Source of the DNA: CAVQSS01 sp963746605
GTDB lineage: Bacteria; Desulfobacterota; RBG-13-43-22
Direction: 5' to 3'
Assembly: GCA_963746605.1 (NCBI GenBank)
Contig: CAVVCH010000006.1
Location: forward strand, 4,370 to 68,369
Length of the DNA: 64,000 nt
The position numbers and the translations under genes were made by a program. How positions within the stretch are numbered: position 1 is the stretch's first letter; every line of letters starts with the position of its first letter. The notes under the pieces are model-generated. The model was not told where the DNA came from. It was given only the letters and a program-made list of their open reading frames with translations, and did no database searches. This document shows, piece by piece, positions 29,237 to 37,579 of this stretch.

Positions 29237-30190
29237 GTGGAGGCTATGGTTTTAGCGGCAGGGGAGGGCACCCGACTCCTCCCTCTTACTTTGGTAAAGC
29301 CTAAGCCTCTCTTCCCGCTGCTCAACCGTCCGCTGCTGGCCTGGATTTTTGAGAACCTGGCCCATTTTCAGGTCCGGCGGCTGATACTGAATTCCCATCA
29401 TCTTTCCGAACAGATCGAATCCTTTCTGACCCAATCCGATCATCGGGGTCGATTCGAAGACCTGCAACTCCGCCGGGAGCCGGTGCTTCTGGGAACAGGG
29501 GGAGGGATTAAGAATACCGAAGGTTTCTGGCGCTCCGATCCCTTTCTGGTGGTGAACGGCGATATCCTCACGGATGTCGATTTGTCCGCGGCCGCCGAAT
29601 TCCACCGGAAACATCAGGGACCGATAACGCTGGTGGTGCACGATTACCCGTTTTTCAACAACATCGCGGTGGATGAGCCGGGGCGGATCCGGGCGCTGCG
29701 GACCTCCTCCGAGGGCCGATGGGCCTTTACCGGAATTCATATTCTTAATCGGGAAATTTTCGATTATCTTCCGCCGTTGGCACCCTATGATATCATCCCG
29801 GTCTATCAGACCCTGATAAGCCGGGGGATACCGCTCTGGGCTTTTCGGGTGAATGGACATTACTGGAGGGATATGGGGACCCTCGAATCGTATCGGGCTT
29901 TACACGAGGACATCCTGACCGGCAAGACCGCTTCGTTTCTCGTTCCCGGCCGAGAAGCTGCATCTAATCCTCCGGGCTGGTGCCTTCATCCGCAGGCCCA
30001 ACTCGGGGAAGGGGTGCGGTTGGAAGGGTGGGGTGCCGTGGGTGAAAATTGCCGACTCGGTAAAGGCTGTCGCCTGCGGAACACCATCCTCTGGGATCGG
30101 GTCACTGTGCTGGAAGGGGTCCGGATAGAGGGCGCCATAGTCTCGGAGGACCGAGTGGTTACAGGTGATTTGGTGGGAGGTATTATTTGA
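29237..30190 (+). CDS. Sugar-phosphate nucleotidyltransferase (MurU-like)
   Basis: An NTP_transferase protein, 317 residues, that joins a nucleotide to a sugar 1-phosphate. The N-terminal MVLAAGEGTRLLPLTLVKPKP is the nucleotide-binding loop, VVNGDILTDVD holds the metal Asp, and the C-terminal 70 residues carry left-handed beta-helix-like hexads (GEGVRLEGWGAVGENCRLG). Start is GTG 29237 after GAAAGGG. The next gene is an AmgK-like kinase, so the pair may act as MurNAc/GlcNAc kinase plus uridylyltransferase in cell-wall sugar recycling; mannose-1-phosphate guanylyltransferase is the main alternative. Confidence 0.82.
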   Translation: MEAMVLAAGEGTRLLPLTLVKPKPLFPLLNRPLLAWIFENLAHFQVRRLILNSHHLSEQIESFLTQSDHRGRFEDLQLRREPVLLGTGGGIKNTEGFWRSDPFLVVNGDILTDVDLSAAAEFHRKHQGPITLVVHDYPFFNNIAVDEPGRIRALRTSSEGRWAFTGIHILNREIFDYLPPLAPYDIIPVYQTLISRGIPLWAFRVNGHYWRDMGTLESYRALHEDILTGKTASFLVPGREAASNPPGWCLHPQAQLGEGVRLEGWGAVGENCRLGKGCRLRNTILWDRVTVLEGVRIEGAIVSEDRVVTGDLVGGII

Positions 30191-30228
30191 TGGTAATCTT
30201 AACCTGAATTAATAATCAAGAATTAATT

Positions 30229-30346
30229 GTGTACGATTATGTACGAGTGAGGAAACCCGCAATGAGCAATGCCTGGCAGCGAAGCCTGACTGGAGATTAG
30301 CGGAGCAGAAATGTTGGCGCCGTACTCGTACACGTACTCATACACG
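30229..30346. repeat. GTGTACGA-type imperfect inverted repeat
   Basis: GTGTACGATTATGTACGAGT on the left and the near reverse complement ACTCGTACACGTACTCATAC on the right enclose about 75 nt. No gene is visible in the 252-nt gap 30191-30442 between the nucleotidyltransferase and kinase genes. Confidence 0.5.
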
Positions 30347-30442
30347 CCGAATTCTGGGCTTTTCGCTGGAGTCACTCGTGCATGTGGATGGGTGAGTTGC
30401 ACGCGATTCGGCAGCCCACAAATTCTGTTCTGAAGAGCTGAA

Positions 30443-31442
30443 ATGAGAAAACTAACCCATTACTTGAAGTCTATACTTCCGACCGCTTTCGGCTATACCG
30501 GTCGGATAGCTATTCACTGTCTGAAAGGAGACGGGTCTGATCGAAAGGTTTACCGGGTAAGAGCGGGCCAAAAAACCTCCATACTGGTTGATCATCCCGG
30601 CGGAAGGACTGGTGTTCCTTCGGAAAACGGTTCTTTCTATTATATCGGGCGACATTTAGCGTCCCGGGGGATTCATACACCGGCCATCAAAGACTATGAT
30701 CGACGATTGGGAATCTTTTTGCTGGAGGATTTCGGGGATATTACTCTGGAGGATTGGATAAATATTAAAAAAAACGATTTAACATATACTTACAAGGAAA
30801 TAATAAAGCATCTGGTTAGGATTCAAGTAGATGGTTTCCAGGGCTTTGATCCCCGGCAGTGTTACGATACTCCTGTTTACGACGGTCTTTTTTCCTGGGA
30901 ACGGGAAAGCGAATATTTTATCCGTTCCTTTCTCCAGGGATTTCTGGGCCGGAAGAAGATCGATTCGGCGGCCCTGACCCAATTCAAGGAGATCGCCCTG
31001 CGGGTGGATCAGGAAAAATCGCGTTTTTTTCTTTACCGGGACTTTCAATCGCGTAATATTATGGTGTTGGCGGATGGTTTCGGCTTTATTGATTTTCAGG
31101 GAGGCCGGCTGGGCCCCCCGCAGTACGATCTGGCCTCCCTCTTGATCGACCCCTATGCGGGGCTTTCCAGGACTGTTCAGGAAAAATTGCTAACATGTTA
31201 TTTGCAGGAACTTTCCAGGAAAACGTGTTGTTTCAGCTTCTAGTTTTAGGGAACATTACCAAGTCATCGGTTTTCAGCGGAATTTGCAGATCCTGGGGGC
31301 CTTCAGTTTCCTGAGCCGCGTTAAAGGGAAAACCTATTTTGAAACCTACATCCCGGCGGCGGTGGAGAATTTAAAGGTTTGGGTGAGCAACGACCTTTTT
31401 AGACCCTACCGTCACTTGAGAAAGATCATAAAGGAGCTTTAA
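30443..31442 (+). CDS. AmgK-like anomeric sugar kinase (phosphotransferase family), frameshifted near C-terminus
   Basis: An aminoglycoside-phosphotransferase-fold enzyme. It shows the catalytic loop FLYRDFQSRNIMV and the metal motif FIDFQGGRLGPPQYDLASLL, with DFQ in place of the usual DFD, as in AmgK-type MurNAc/GlcNAc anomeric kinases. The first frame stops at 31243 (TCCFSF). One base over it continues as FREHYQVIGFQRNLQILGAF and SFLSRVKGKTYFETYIP to a stop at 31442, which overlaps the der start codon. The indel lies near 31225. The neighbouring nucleotidyltransferase supports a sugar-activation pathway. Confidence 0.82.
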
Positions 31443-32758
31443 TGGGATTCATCGTTGCCCTGGTGGGGGCCCCGAATGTGGGGAAATCGACTCTCTTTAA
31501 TCGGCTGATCCGGAGAAAAAAAGCCGTGGTAGACGACCAGCCGGGGGTCACCCGGGACCGTAATTACCAAGAATTGAATTGGGAGGGGAAGTCCCTGACC
31601 TTGGTGGATACCGGTGGGTTTGAATGGGATCATCGTTCTCCGCTCGGAGAAGGCATGCAGGAGCAGATCGAGGTGGCTCTCGATGAGGCCGACCTCATTG
31701 TCTTCGTCGGAGACGGACGGATCGGCTTAACCCCCACCGACGAAATGGTAATGGAACGCCTGCGCCGGACGGCTAAACCGGTTATCTATACCGTCAACAA
31801 AGTGGACCACGCCGGTCGAGAAGACAACCTGGGTGAATTTTACCGATTGGGCATCGAAAAGCTGCTGCCGGTCTCCGCGCTCCACGGATTGGGGATCGGC
31901 GAACTGGAGGAGCAAATCGCCCGTCACATCCCCCGGATCGAAGAAGTCCCCCCCTCGGAAGAGGTCCTGTCCCTGGCAATCATCGGCCGGCCCAATGTGG
32001 GCAAGTCCTCCCTGGTCAATGCCCTGTTGGGTGTGGAGCGGGTGATGGTCAGTCCCGTTCCCGGGACCACCCGCGATGCGATTGATACCCCCTTCGAATT
32101 CCAGGGGCAGAAATTCCTGTTGATCGATACGGCCGGGATTCGGCGTAAAGCCCGGATCTCGCTCCGTCTGGAAAAATACTGCGTTCTGGAGGCCATTAAG
32201 ACCCTGGATCGCTGCGATCTGGCGGTTATCCTGCTGGACGCCCAAGATCAAGTCACCGAGCAGGACGCCCGGATCGCCGGTTTGGCCTTTGAAAAGGGTC
32301 GGGCTTGCCTGGTGGGGATCAACAAGTGGGACCTGCTCGCCAAAACCGTCAAAAAGAAAGACTTTCTCGAAGAACTCCGTTATCAGCTCAAGTATCTGGC
32401 CTTTGCCCCCTTCATCCCGCTTTCCGCCCAGACCGGCTACGGCCTGGGCCACCTGATGAAGACCGCCCGAAAGGTTTACCAGCAAACCACGCTACGGGTA
32501 GGAACCGGCCCCTTAAACCAGGCCCTGAAAAAAATCCTGGAAGGACATTCGTTGCCCCTGATGGGAGGGCAGCGGGTTAAGATCTATTACGGAACACAGG
32601 TGGCCGTGAAACCCCCGACCTTTGTCTTTTTTGCAAATTATCCGGAGAAGATTCATTTCTCCTATCAGCGGTATTTAACCAACCAATTGCGGGAACAGTT
32701 CGGGATGGACCTGACCCCGATCCGGGTGTTTTTCCGGAAAAGGGACAAGACCGAATAA
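31442..32758 (+). CDS. der: Ribosome biogenesis GTPase Der (EngA)
   Basis: Der has two tandem GTPase domains and a C-terminal KH-like domain and is needed for 50S assembly. First domain: GAPNVGKSTLFN, DTGGFEWD, NKVD. Second domain: GRPNVGKSSLVN, DTAGIRRKA, NKWD. The KH part ends with QRVKIYYGTQVAVKPPTFVFF. 438 residues, the usual length. ATG 31442 has AAAGGAG 6 nt upstream and overlaps the preceding stop. Confidence 0.97.
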   Translation: MGFIVALVGAPNVGKSTLFNRLIRRKKAVVDDQPGVTRDRNYQELNWEGKSLTLVDTGGFEWDHRSPLGEGMQEQIEVALDEADLIVFVGDGRIGLTPTDEMVMERLRRTAKPVIYTVNKVDHAGREDNLGEFYRLGIEKLLPVSALHGLGIGELEEQIARHIPRIEEVPPSEEVLSLAIIGRPNVGKSSLVNALLGVERVMVSPVPGTTRDAIDTPFEFQGQKFLLIDTAGIRRKARISLRLEKYCVLEAIKTLDRCDLAVILLDAQDQVTEQDARIAGLAFEKGRACLVGINKWDLLAKTVKKKDFLEELRYQLKYLAFAPFIPLSAQTGYGLGHLMKTARKVYQQTTLRVGTGPLNQALKKILEGHSLPLMGGQRVKIYYGTQVAVKPPTFVFFANYPEKIHFSYQRYLTNQLREQFGMDLTPIRVFFRKRDKTE

Positions 32759-32780
32759 CTTTGAGAATTAGAGGTGTCGG

Positions 32781-32981
32781 ATGGCAACCAATTTAGCTAT
32801 CGACGATTCCCTGCTCCTACTTGCCAAGAAAGTGGGGGGACTTAAGACGAAAAAAGAAACGGTCAACACAGCACTGAAGGAATTTATACAAAGACGCCGG
32901 CAAGAAGAAGTGATTAAGCTCTTCGGGACCGTTTCTTATGACCCGGGCTATGATTATAAAAAAGGACGGGACCCTGCGTGA
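32781..32981 (+). CDS. vapB: VapB-type antitoxin
   Basis: A 66-residue ribbon-helix-helix-like antitoxin of the VapB family (NLAIDDSLLLLAKKVGGLKT, then KKETVNTALKEFIQRRRQEE). The C-terminal tail (LFGTVSYDPGYDYKK) is the usual toxin-binding segment. Its partner toxin gene is only a remnant immediately downstream, so this antitoxin is orphaned. GAGGTG precedes the start. Confidence 0.85.
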   Translation: MATNLAIDDSLLLLAKKVGGLKTKKETVNTALKEFIQRRRQEEVIKLFGTVSYDPGYDYKKGRDPA

Positions 32982-33023
32982 AGTCCTGGTCGATACATCC
33001 GTGTGGTCGTTGGCTTTCCGCAA
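32975..33023 (+). pseudogene. VapC toxin N-terminal remnant
   Basis: The frame overlapping the vapB stop reads REVLVDTSVWSLAFRN, the canonical first strand of a VapC PIN domain with its first catalytic Asp. After about 16 residues the similarity ends and the sequence runs, still in frame, into the upstream region of the next binding-protein gene. The start codon would be CTG; an ATG has probably been lost. The toxin has been cut by a deletion or rearrangement. Confidence 0.65.
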
Positions 33024-33078
33024 CGTTATCAGAAATCTCTGGCGGGGCAATTATATAGTTTCTAGGAGGGCGGAGGGT

Positions 33079-34209
33079 ATGTCTAAAATAATCAAAGCTG
33101 GGATATTTTTGCTGGCGTTCATCTGGCTATCGTTTTCAGTATGCCTGGCCCAGGACACCGTTCGGATCGGAGTCTATCTGCCCATGACCGGCGGAGTGGC
33201 CTCCTTCGGGCAGATGGAATGGGCCGGGATCCAGACGGCCCATGCCATGAAGCCCACGGTCTCGGGTAAAAGAGTGGAATTGTTTCTGGTCGATACCCGG
33301 AGCGATAAGATCGAAGCGGCCAACGCGGTCAGCCGGCTGATCGAAAAAAACAAGGTTTCTGCCATCATCGGCGAGGCCATCAGCGGCAACACCTTGGCCG
33401 GCGGGCCCATCGCCGAGAAAGCCCGGATCCCCATGGTCTCTCCCACGGCCACCAACCCCCTGGTCACCCAGGGGAAAAAATACGTCTTTCGGGTCTGCTT
33501 CCTGGATACCTTTCAGGGCGAAGCCGCGGCCAGATTTGCTTTCAATAGTTTCAAGGCCCGCCGGGCCGCGGTGCTGACCGATAAATCCCAGGATTATTGC
33601 GTGGGACTGGCCGAGTTTTTCAAGAAAGCCTTTATCAAAATGGGTGGGAAAATCGTGGCCGAGAGCTTCTGCCAGGGGGGAGACCAGGACTTTTCAGCCC
33701 AGTTGTCTACTATCCTGGCCGCCAAACCGGACGTGCTGTTCATCCCCAACTATTACGCCGAAGACGCCCTGATCGCTCGCCAGGCCAAGGAACTGGGGCT
33801 GAACGTGCCGATCTTCGGCTCGGACGGGGCCCAGACCCCGGAGTTGATTCAGATCGGCGGTCCGGCCGTGGAAGGGATCCATTTCATCGGCCATTTCCAT
33901 CCCCAGGGGGCGGCCACCCCGCTGGCTAAGGAATTCATGAAAAACTTCACTAAAAAATTTCCTAAGGAAAAGGACATCACCGCCTTTCACGCCCTGGGAG
34001 CCGACGCCTACTTCGTTTTATTGGATGCCATGGAAAGGGCCAAGTCCGTAGAAGGGGAAAAAGTCCGACAGGCCCTGACCCTGACCCGAAAGTTTCCGGC
34101 CGTCTCCGGGGTCATGGACCTGGGGACCGATGGAAACGCGGTCAAGCCCGCGGTGATCTTGACCGTAAAAAACGGGGCCTTTGCCTACCTGACGACACTG
34201 CACTTCTAA
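33079..34209 (+). CDS. Branched-chain-type ABC transporter substrate-binding protein (orphan)
   Basis: A 376-residue Peripla_BP_6 protein with signal peptide (GIFLLAFIWLSFSVCLAQD) and mature start TVRIGVYLPMTGGVASFGQM. GGAGGGCGGAGGGT precedes ATG 33079. A longer frame from 32938 exists but its beginning is the vapC remnant. No permease or ATPase genes follow, so it must borrow one of the two Liv systems in the window or another importer. ENDS in a repeat-rich intergenic region. Confidence 0.85.
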   Translation: MSKIIKAGIFLLAFIWLSFSVCLAQDTVRIGVYLPMTGGVASFGQMEWAGIQTAHAMKPTVSGKRVELFLVDTRSDKIEAANAVSRLIEKNKVSAIIGEAISGNTLAGGPIAEKARIPMVSPTATNPLVTQGKKYVFRVCFLDTFQGEAAARFAFNSFKARRAAVLTDKSQDYCVGLAEFFKKAFIKMGGKIVAESFCQGGDQDFSAQLSTILAAKPDVLFIPNYYAEDALIARQAKELGLNVPIFGSDGAQTPELIQIGGPAVEGIHFIGHFHPQGAATPLAKEFMKNFTKKFPKEKDITAFHALGADAYFVLLDAMERAKSVEGEKVRQALTLTRKFPAVSGVMDLGTDGNAVKPAVILTVKNGAFAYLTTLHF

Positions 34210-34270
34210 CTAAATGAACGTCGAACATTGAACATCGAACGCCCAACCTTGAATGAAAAACAAACCTTTG
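34208..34270. repeat. ATCGAACATCGAAC-type repeat, half copy
   Basis: CTAAATGAACGTCGAACATT and following bases are nearly the reverse complement of the right half of the 17085-17190 element. The right half of the partner element is absent here. Confidence 0.6.
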
Positions 34271-34344
34271 TTGCCAAGCAGGGAACGCCTATTTCTATTT
34301 CATCATCTTTCCCTATTAAACCCCCATGCCCGGGGCGGGCACCC

Positions 34345-34475
34345 TGAAGCATGAAAATAAGGATTGACCAGGATTCGTCATTCCGGACAAGCGAAGCGCG
34401 ATCCGGAATCCAGCCTCGTGTAAGCTCCGGAGGTCCTGGATACCGGATCAAGTCCGGTATGACGAGCCAGGGAAA
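34345..34475. repeat. GTCATTCCGGACAAG-type dispersed repeat
   Basis: Palindromic blocks (CGTCATTCCGGACAAG, GATCCGGAATCCAG, GATACCGGATCAAGTCCGGT) of the kind scattered through delta-proteobacterial intergenic DNA. Similar fragments occur at about 34915-34950 and 36478-36510, and a TTCGCCCTGAG/TGAACG type at 34740-34830. Confidence 0.55.
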
Positions 34476-34489
34476 AGCCCTAAAAGGCA

Positions 34490-34758
34490 CCGCTCGATTT
34501 TATATTCGCGGAGAACTGGCGGCCCTGGGTCCATTGGCGACTGCCGTGCAAGTGACCGTCGGGGAGGACAAGATCCACGGCACCTCGGCCGTTATTGGCG
34601 TTCAATTGGCCGAAGGGACCGATCCGGAAACCCTGAAGACACGGGTCGCCGAAATCCTGGCCCGTTATACCATCCATTATCAGGTGATTTTAGAGGGGCT
34701 GGAAGGAACTGTAAGATCAAATAACCTTGACAAACGACCCTACAACCGTTCGCCCTGA
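34490..34758 (+). pseudogene. Unidentified gene fragment
   Basis: A stretch with coding character (RFYIRGELAALGPLATAVQV, then VTVGEDKIHGTSAVIGVQLA) is open in a frame whose upstream part is translated repeat. It looks like a C-terminal alpha/beta domain of about 80 residues whose N-terminus was displaced by the repeat at 34345-34475. I do not recognise the family. Confidence 0.4.
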
Positions 34759-34948
34759 GTGCTTGTCGAAGGGTGAACGATTCCAGACGGCGCATGCTTC
34801 GACAGTCGCTGCAGCATGAACGGTAGATGAATTAAGCGGTATTGTACTAGGAGCCGTTATTAAGTTTCAGACCGGGTTCGCTAGGGAGTCGCCATTTGTT
34901 CGTTATTTATAATCAGTGTCATTCCGGGCGAAAGCCGGAATCCAGTCC

Positions 34949-35131
34949 TTACATTTTACCGTTCAGCGAAAGAAGTTCTTTTTCTTTTTCGGCAATTTTT
35001 TCCTCTAAATCCTCAATGGTCAACAGTTGATGCGGGCGGATGGAATGCGCCGGAAGAGCGGCTTCCCGTTCCGCTTTTTCCTGCTGGAGAAGGCAAATAT
35101 CCTCCCGGAGTTTTTGAATTTTAGGGTCCAA
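34949..35131 (-). CDS. Small coiled-coil protein
   Basis: Sixty residues, almost all charged or helical (IQKLREDICLLQQEKAEREA at the start and LEEKIAEKEKELLSL near the end), with a conserved-looking middle SIRPHQLLTIEDLE. The start is TTG preceded by AAAGGAAAG. It lies 16 nt after the nitroreductase stop on the same strand and is probably co-expressed with it. Function unknown; cytoplasmic. Confidence 0.65.
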   Translation of the reverse strand: MDPKIQKLREDICLLQQEKAEREAALPAHSIRPHQLLTIEDLEEKIAEKEKELLSLNGKM

Positions 35132-35147
35132 AGGTCTTTCCTTTCTC

Positions 35148-35805
35148 TTATTTTTTCGGATATCCCACCGATTGGGCCAAAACGATCCTCTGATCCGGTC
35201 GAAGATTCATCTCCTTAGCCAGGGCCGCCCGGTCGATTAAGGCGCGCACGCCGGTGGCCAATCCTTCCGAAGCGCAAAAGAGATAAACATTCTCAACGAT
35301 CAAGCCGGTGTCCGCAGCCCCATAAAAGTCTTTTTGTTCATTGGGAGTCTGACCCATTTTTGAAAAATCCGCGACAAAAACGAGACTAACCGGGGCGTCC
35401 GCCACGTAGGTCTGACGCCCGGTCAGGGCGCGAATATCTTTATTCAGAACCGGCTTCAGTTGATGATCCTTGGCCTCGTAAAGAAAAAGACCCTCGCCGG
35501 TGGCGACATAGACATCGATTTCCTGCCAGTTCAGGGCCGAAGGGGCGGTGCGCCTCCCGGAATCCGGTCGGTTTACTCCGAAGGCCGCCCAAAGCATATT
35601 GGAAAGCATCTGCGGCGGCAATTTCTCGGGACTAAAGGTCCGGGAAGTTTTTCTCTCTTTCAACACCTGCATCAAGGGACGACCGCCGTCGGTTTGAGGC
35701 TTCAAAAGTTGAATCGGTTTGAGTTCCTGGGCCGAAGTTCCAATGGGGAAAAACGTAAAGTACAGCCAAGGCCAGCGCCGCGATTGGGAAAAATCTTTTG
35801 TTCAT
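35148..35805 (-). CDS. Exported SagB/ThcOx-type nitroreductase, frameshifted
   Basis: An FMN-dependent nitroreductase-fold protein. The ATG at 35805 starts a signal peptide (NKRFFPIAALALAVLYVFP), and the frame one base over continues from GTSAQELKPIQLLKPQTDGG into the enzyme: KTSRTFSPEKLPPQMLSNML, TAPSALNWQEIDVYVA, GAADTGLIVENVYLFCASEG and LAQSVGYPKK. The joint is at the GGGG run 35745-35748 (plus strand), where one base too many is present. Export of this family is seen in anaerobes. The substrate is unknown. Confidence 0.78.
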
Positions 35806-36533
35806 GATCGTTCCTCTCTCAATTGAAATAATAAAATAAATTGTAGGAAAATGACCATATGTTCTCATCGAACTTCTTGCCATTCCCGTTAGCCCGTGAT
35901 ATGAGAAGATAAGACCCCCTCATAAAAAATCAAGATAAAATAGATCGTTTAGGGTTTTAGCCACCGGAAACAGGCTAACTCGACCAACCCCTGTCATTGG
36001 GAGTAAAGAAGTGACGGACTCGTCAGAAGTCCGTCAACAGACCGAGGGCGATTAAGCCCCGGTCTGGGGTAGGGGTGGCACCATTGGAATTCACTTCCAA
36101 TGGCGGGGGAGGGAGAGCCCGCCCCCGCCGAGCAGAAAGTCGTTTTTAGACTTTTTGCGAGGTTATCAGAAGTGATCGATCCGATTCCTTCCGTTTTCCA
36201 GGAACAGGAGCCAATCCCGGCCCGGGAGCGGCGCGAACAGTACGTCCGCCAAGGGCAAGCTGTTCCATTTCCTCCGAGGGGTCCTTTCAAGCGCCGAATC
36301 CAAAAAGCTGATCAGTTTCATCTCCCAGCTTCGCTTTTTTCCCCTTACAACGCAATCCGACAGGATCCAGGATGGACTGGAAATTTTCGGCCTTTCCGGA
36401 AGAAAGGCCAAAACCCCGCTGCTCTGCTCTCTCTCCCGCTGGGAGAGGGCAGGGCGGAGAGGAGCCCATCTTTTTCCGTCATCCCGGACCCGATCCGGGA
36501 TCCAGTCCCATAGGGCAGGTGACTCAATTATTA
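35806..36533. other. Gene-free interval with stacked hairpins and a repeat
   Basis: 728 nt without a convincing gene. 35820-35990 is AT-rich. 36012-36156 carries several strong hairpins and a T-rich stem-loop (separate entry). 36166-36411 (minus) holds a frame ending LFLENGRNRIDHF that could be a decayed gene but matches nothing I know. 36420-36515 is a dispersed repeat (CTCTCCCGCTGGGAGAGG, CATCCCGGACCCGATCCGGG). Confidence 0.5.
36012..36156 (+). ncRNA. Possible structured RNA: consecutive hairpins ending in a T-rich stem-loop
   Basis: Stem 1: TGACGGACT (36012-36020) with AGTCCGTCA (36028-36036). Stem 2: CCATTGGAA (36081-36089) with TTCCAATGG (36095-36103). Stem 3: GGCGGGGG (36102-36109) with CCCCCGCC (36122-36129), which is mutually exclusive with the base of stem 2. 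A last stem AAAGTC/GACTTT (36136-36154) is followed by Ts. The alternation of stems 2 and 3 and the terminal T-run resemble a switch or small RNA, but no known family is recognised. Confidence 0.3.
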
Positions 36534-36831
36534 TGAAAGGTAAAAACGATTTCGATCAATACCTGGAACAGCATTTAAAAGATCGGGCCTTTGCGGAGCG
36601 GTTTAAAAATAGCGGGCGAGGCTTCGGGATGTGGCGCTGCAATTGGCGGACCTGTTGCAAAAAGCCAGGGATCTCAGGTGGAATAGATCGGTAAAGGACT
36701 TGATTTTCAAATGGAACATCAGGGCAAGGAAACGATTTCTGGATGATTTTATGTTTCTGACAATTCAGGAGGTTAAAAACTTGAGGTCACAAATTGTGAC
36801 CTCAAGCGGATTATTTTTCCAGCACCCTTAA
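36534..36831 (+). pseudogene. Chimeric remnant of an XRE/HigA-type antitoxin and an ORF6N gene
   Basis: Starts MKGKNDFDQYLEQHLKDRAF, the N-terminus of HigA-like XRE antitoxins. After a one-base insertion near 36633 it continues VALQLADLLQKARDL, the beginning of the helix-turn-helix, and then switches to RFLDDFMFLTIQEVKNLRSQ IVTSS, which is the middle of an ORF6N domain (compare RFPPDFMFRLNEEEAEILRS in the gene 350 nt downstream). It is therefore two broken genes joined. Confidence 0.6.
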
Positions 36832-36985
36832 AAAAAATATGACCAGACTGCCAGGGTGGTGGCATTATGGTATGTTATTAGATGTCCATTATACCCCTCT
36901 CCCCACTGGGGGAAAGGGCCGGAGTGAGGGGGAAAACGTCTTTTCCCGTCATCCCGGATTAGATAAACCTTACCCGGGACGACTT

Positions 36986-37010
36986 TCAAGGTCACAATTT
37001 GTGACCTTGA
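36986..37010. promoter_or_regulatory. Palindromic operator-like site upstream of the ORF6N gene
   Basis: A perfect palindrome with 12-nt arms and a one-base centre (arm TCAAGGTCACAA) sits immediately before the AAAGGAGG ribosome site of the ORF6N gene. Near-identical palindromes (arm TTGAGGTCGCAA or TTGAGGTCACAA) occur inside that gene at 37219-37245 and in the upstream remnant at 36780-36806. Position suggests autoregulation. Confidence 0.55.
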
Positions 37011-37024
37011 CTAAAGGAGGAACC

Positions 37025-37579
37025 ATGGAATCGTTGGTGCCGGTTGAGATGATTGAGGGAAAAATTCTCTCGATTCGAGGTCAGAAGGTGATGCTCGACG
37101 AGCACTTGGCTGAGTTGTACAGGGCGACCACCAAACGATTAAATGAGCAGGTAAAACGGAACCTCAAAAGATTTCCTCCTGATTTTATGTTCCGGCTGAA
37201 TGAGGAAGAGGCCGAAATTTTGAGGTCGCAATTTGCGACCTCAAAGACTCAACGTGGGGGCCGCAGATATTTACCTTATGCCTTTACGGAACAGGGCGTG
37301 GCCATGCTTTCATCGGTTCTGAACAGCGACCGGGCGATTGAGGTCAACATCCAGATCATGCGGGTCTTCGTCAAACTCCGGGAAATGATCGCTTCCCATA
37401 AAGACCTGGCCCGCAAACTGGATGCCCTGGAAAAGAAATACGATGACAATTTTAAAGTGGTTTTCGAAGCCATCCGGGCTTTGATGACGCCCCCGCCGGA
37501 GAAGCCCAAAAAGAAAATCGGGTTCGGCCTGAGAGAAAAACAGGCGGGGTATGGAAAAAAGACGGCCAAACAGGATTAA
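37025..37579 (+). CDS. ORF6N-domain DNA-binding protein
   Basis: A 184-residue protein of the phage-type ORF6N/KilA-N group. The domain covers residues 8-95 or so: VEMIEGKILSIRGQKVMLDE, RATTKRLNEQVKRNLKRFP, FMFRLNEEEAEILRSQFATS, RYLPYAFTEQGVAMLSSVLN. A C-terminal coiled coil (LARKLDALEKKYDDNFKVVF) and a Lys-rich tail follow. ATG 37025 has AAAGGAGG 5 nt upstream. Part of its coding DNA (37219-37245, encoding ILRSQFATSK) forms a palindrome resembling the site just upstream of the gene. Such genes are common in prophages and accessory islands; the role is unknown. Confidence 0.85.
   Translation: MESLVPVEMIEGKILSIRGQKVMLDEHLAELYRATTKRLNEQVKRNLKRFPPDFMFRLNEEEAEILRSQFATSKTQRGGRRYLPYAFTEQGVAMLSSVLNSDRAIEVNIQIMRVFVKLREMIASHKDLARKLDALEKKYDDNFKVVFEAIRALMTPPPEKPKKKIGFGLREKQAGYGKKTAKQD

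Noticed and set aside
34351..34758. A full 135-residue protein
   Set aside because: The first 45 codons are translated repeat; only the C-terminal part has coding character, so it is listed as a fragment.
36100..36513. 137-residue plus-strand frame
   Set aside because: It is made of hairpin and dispersed repeat sequence, with no family-like motif and no ribosome site.
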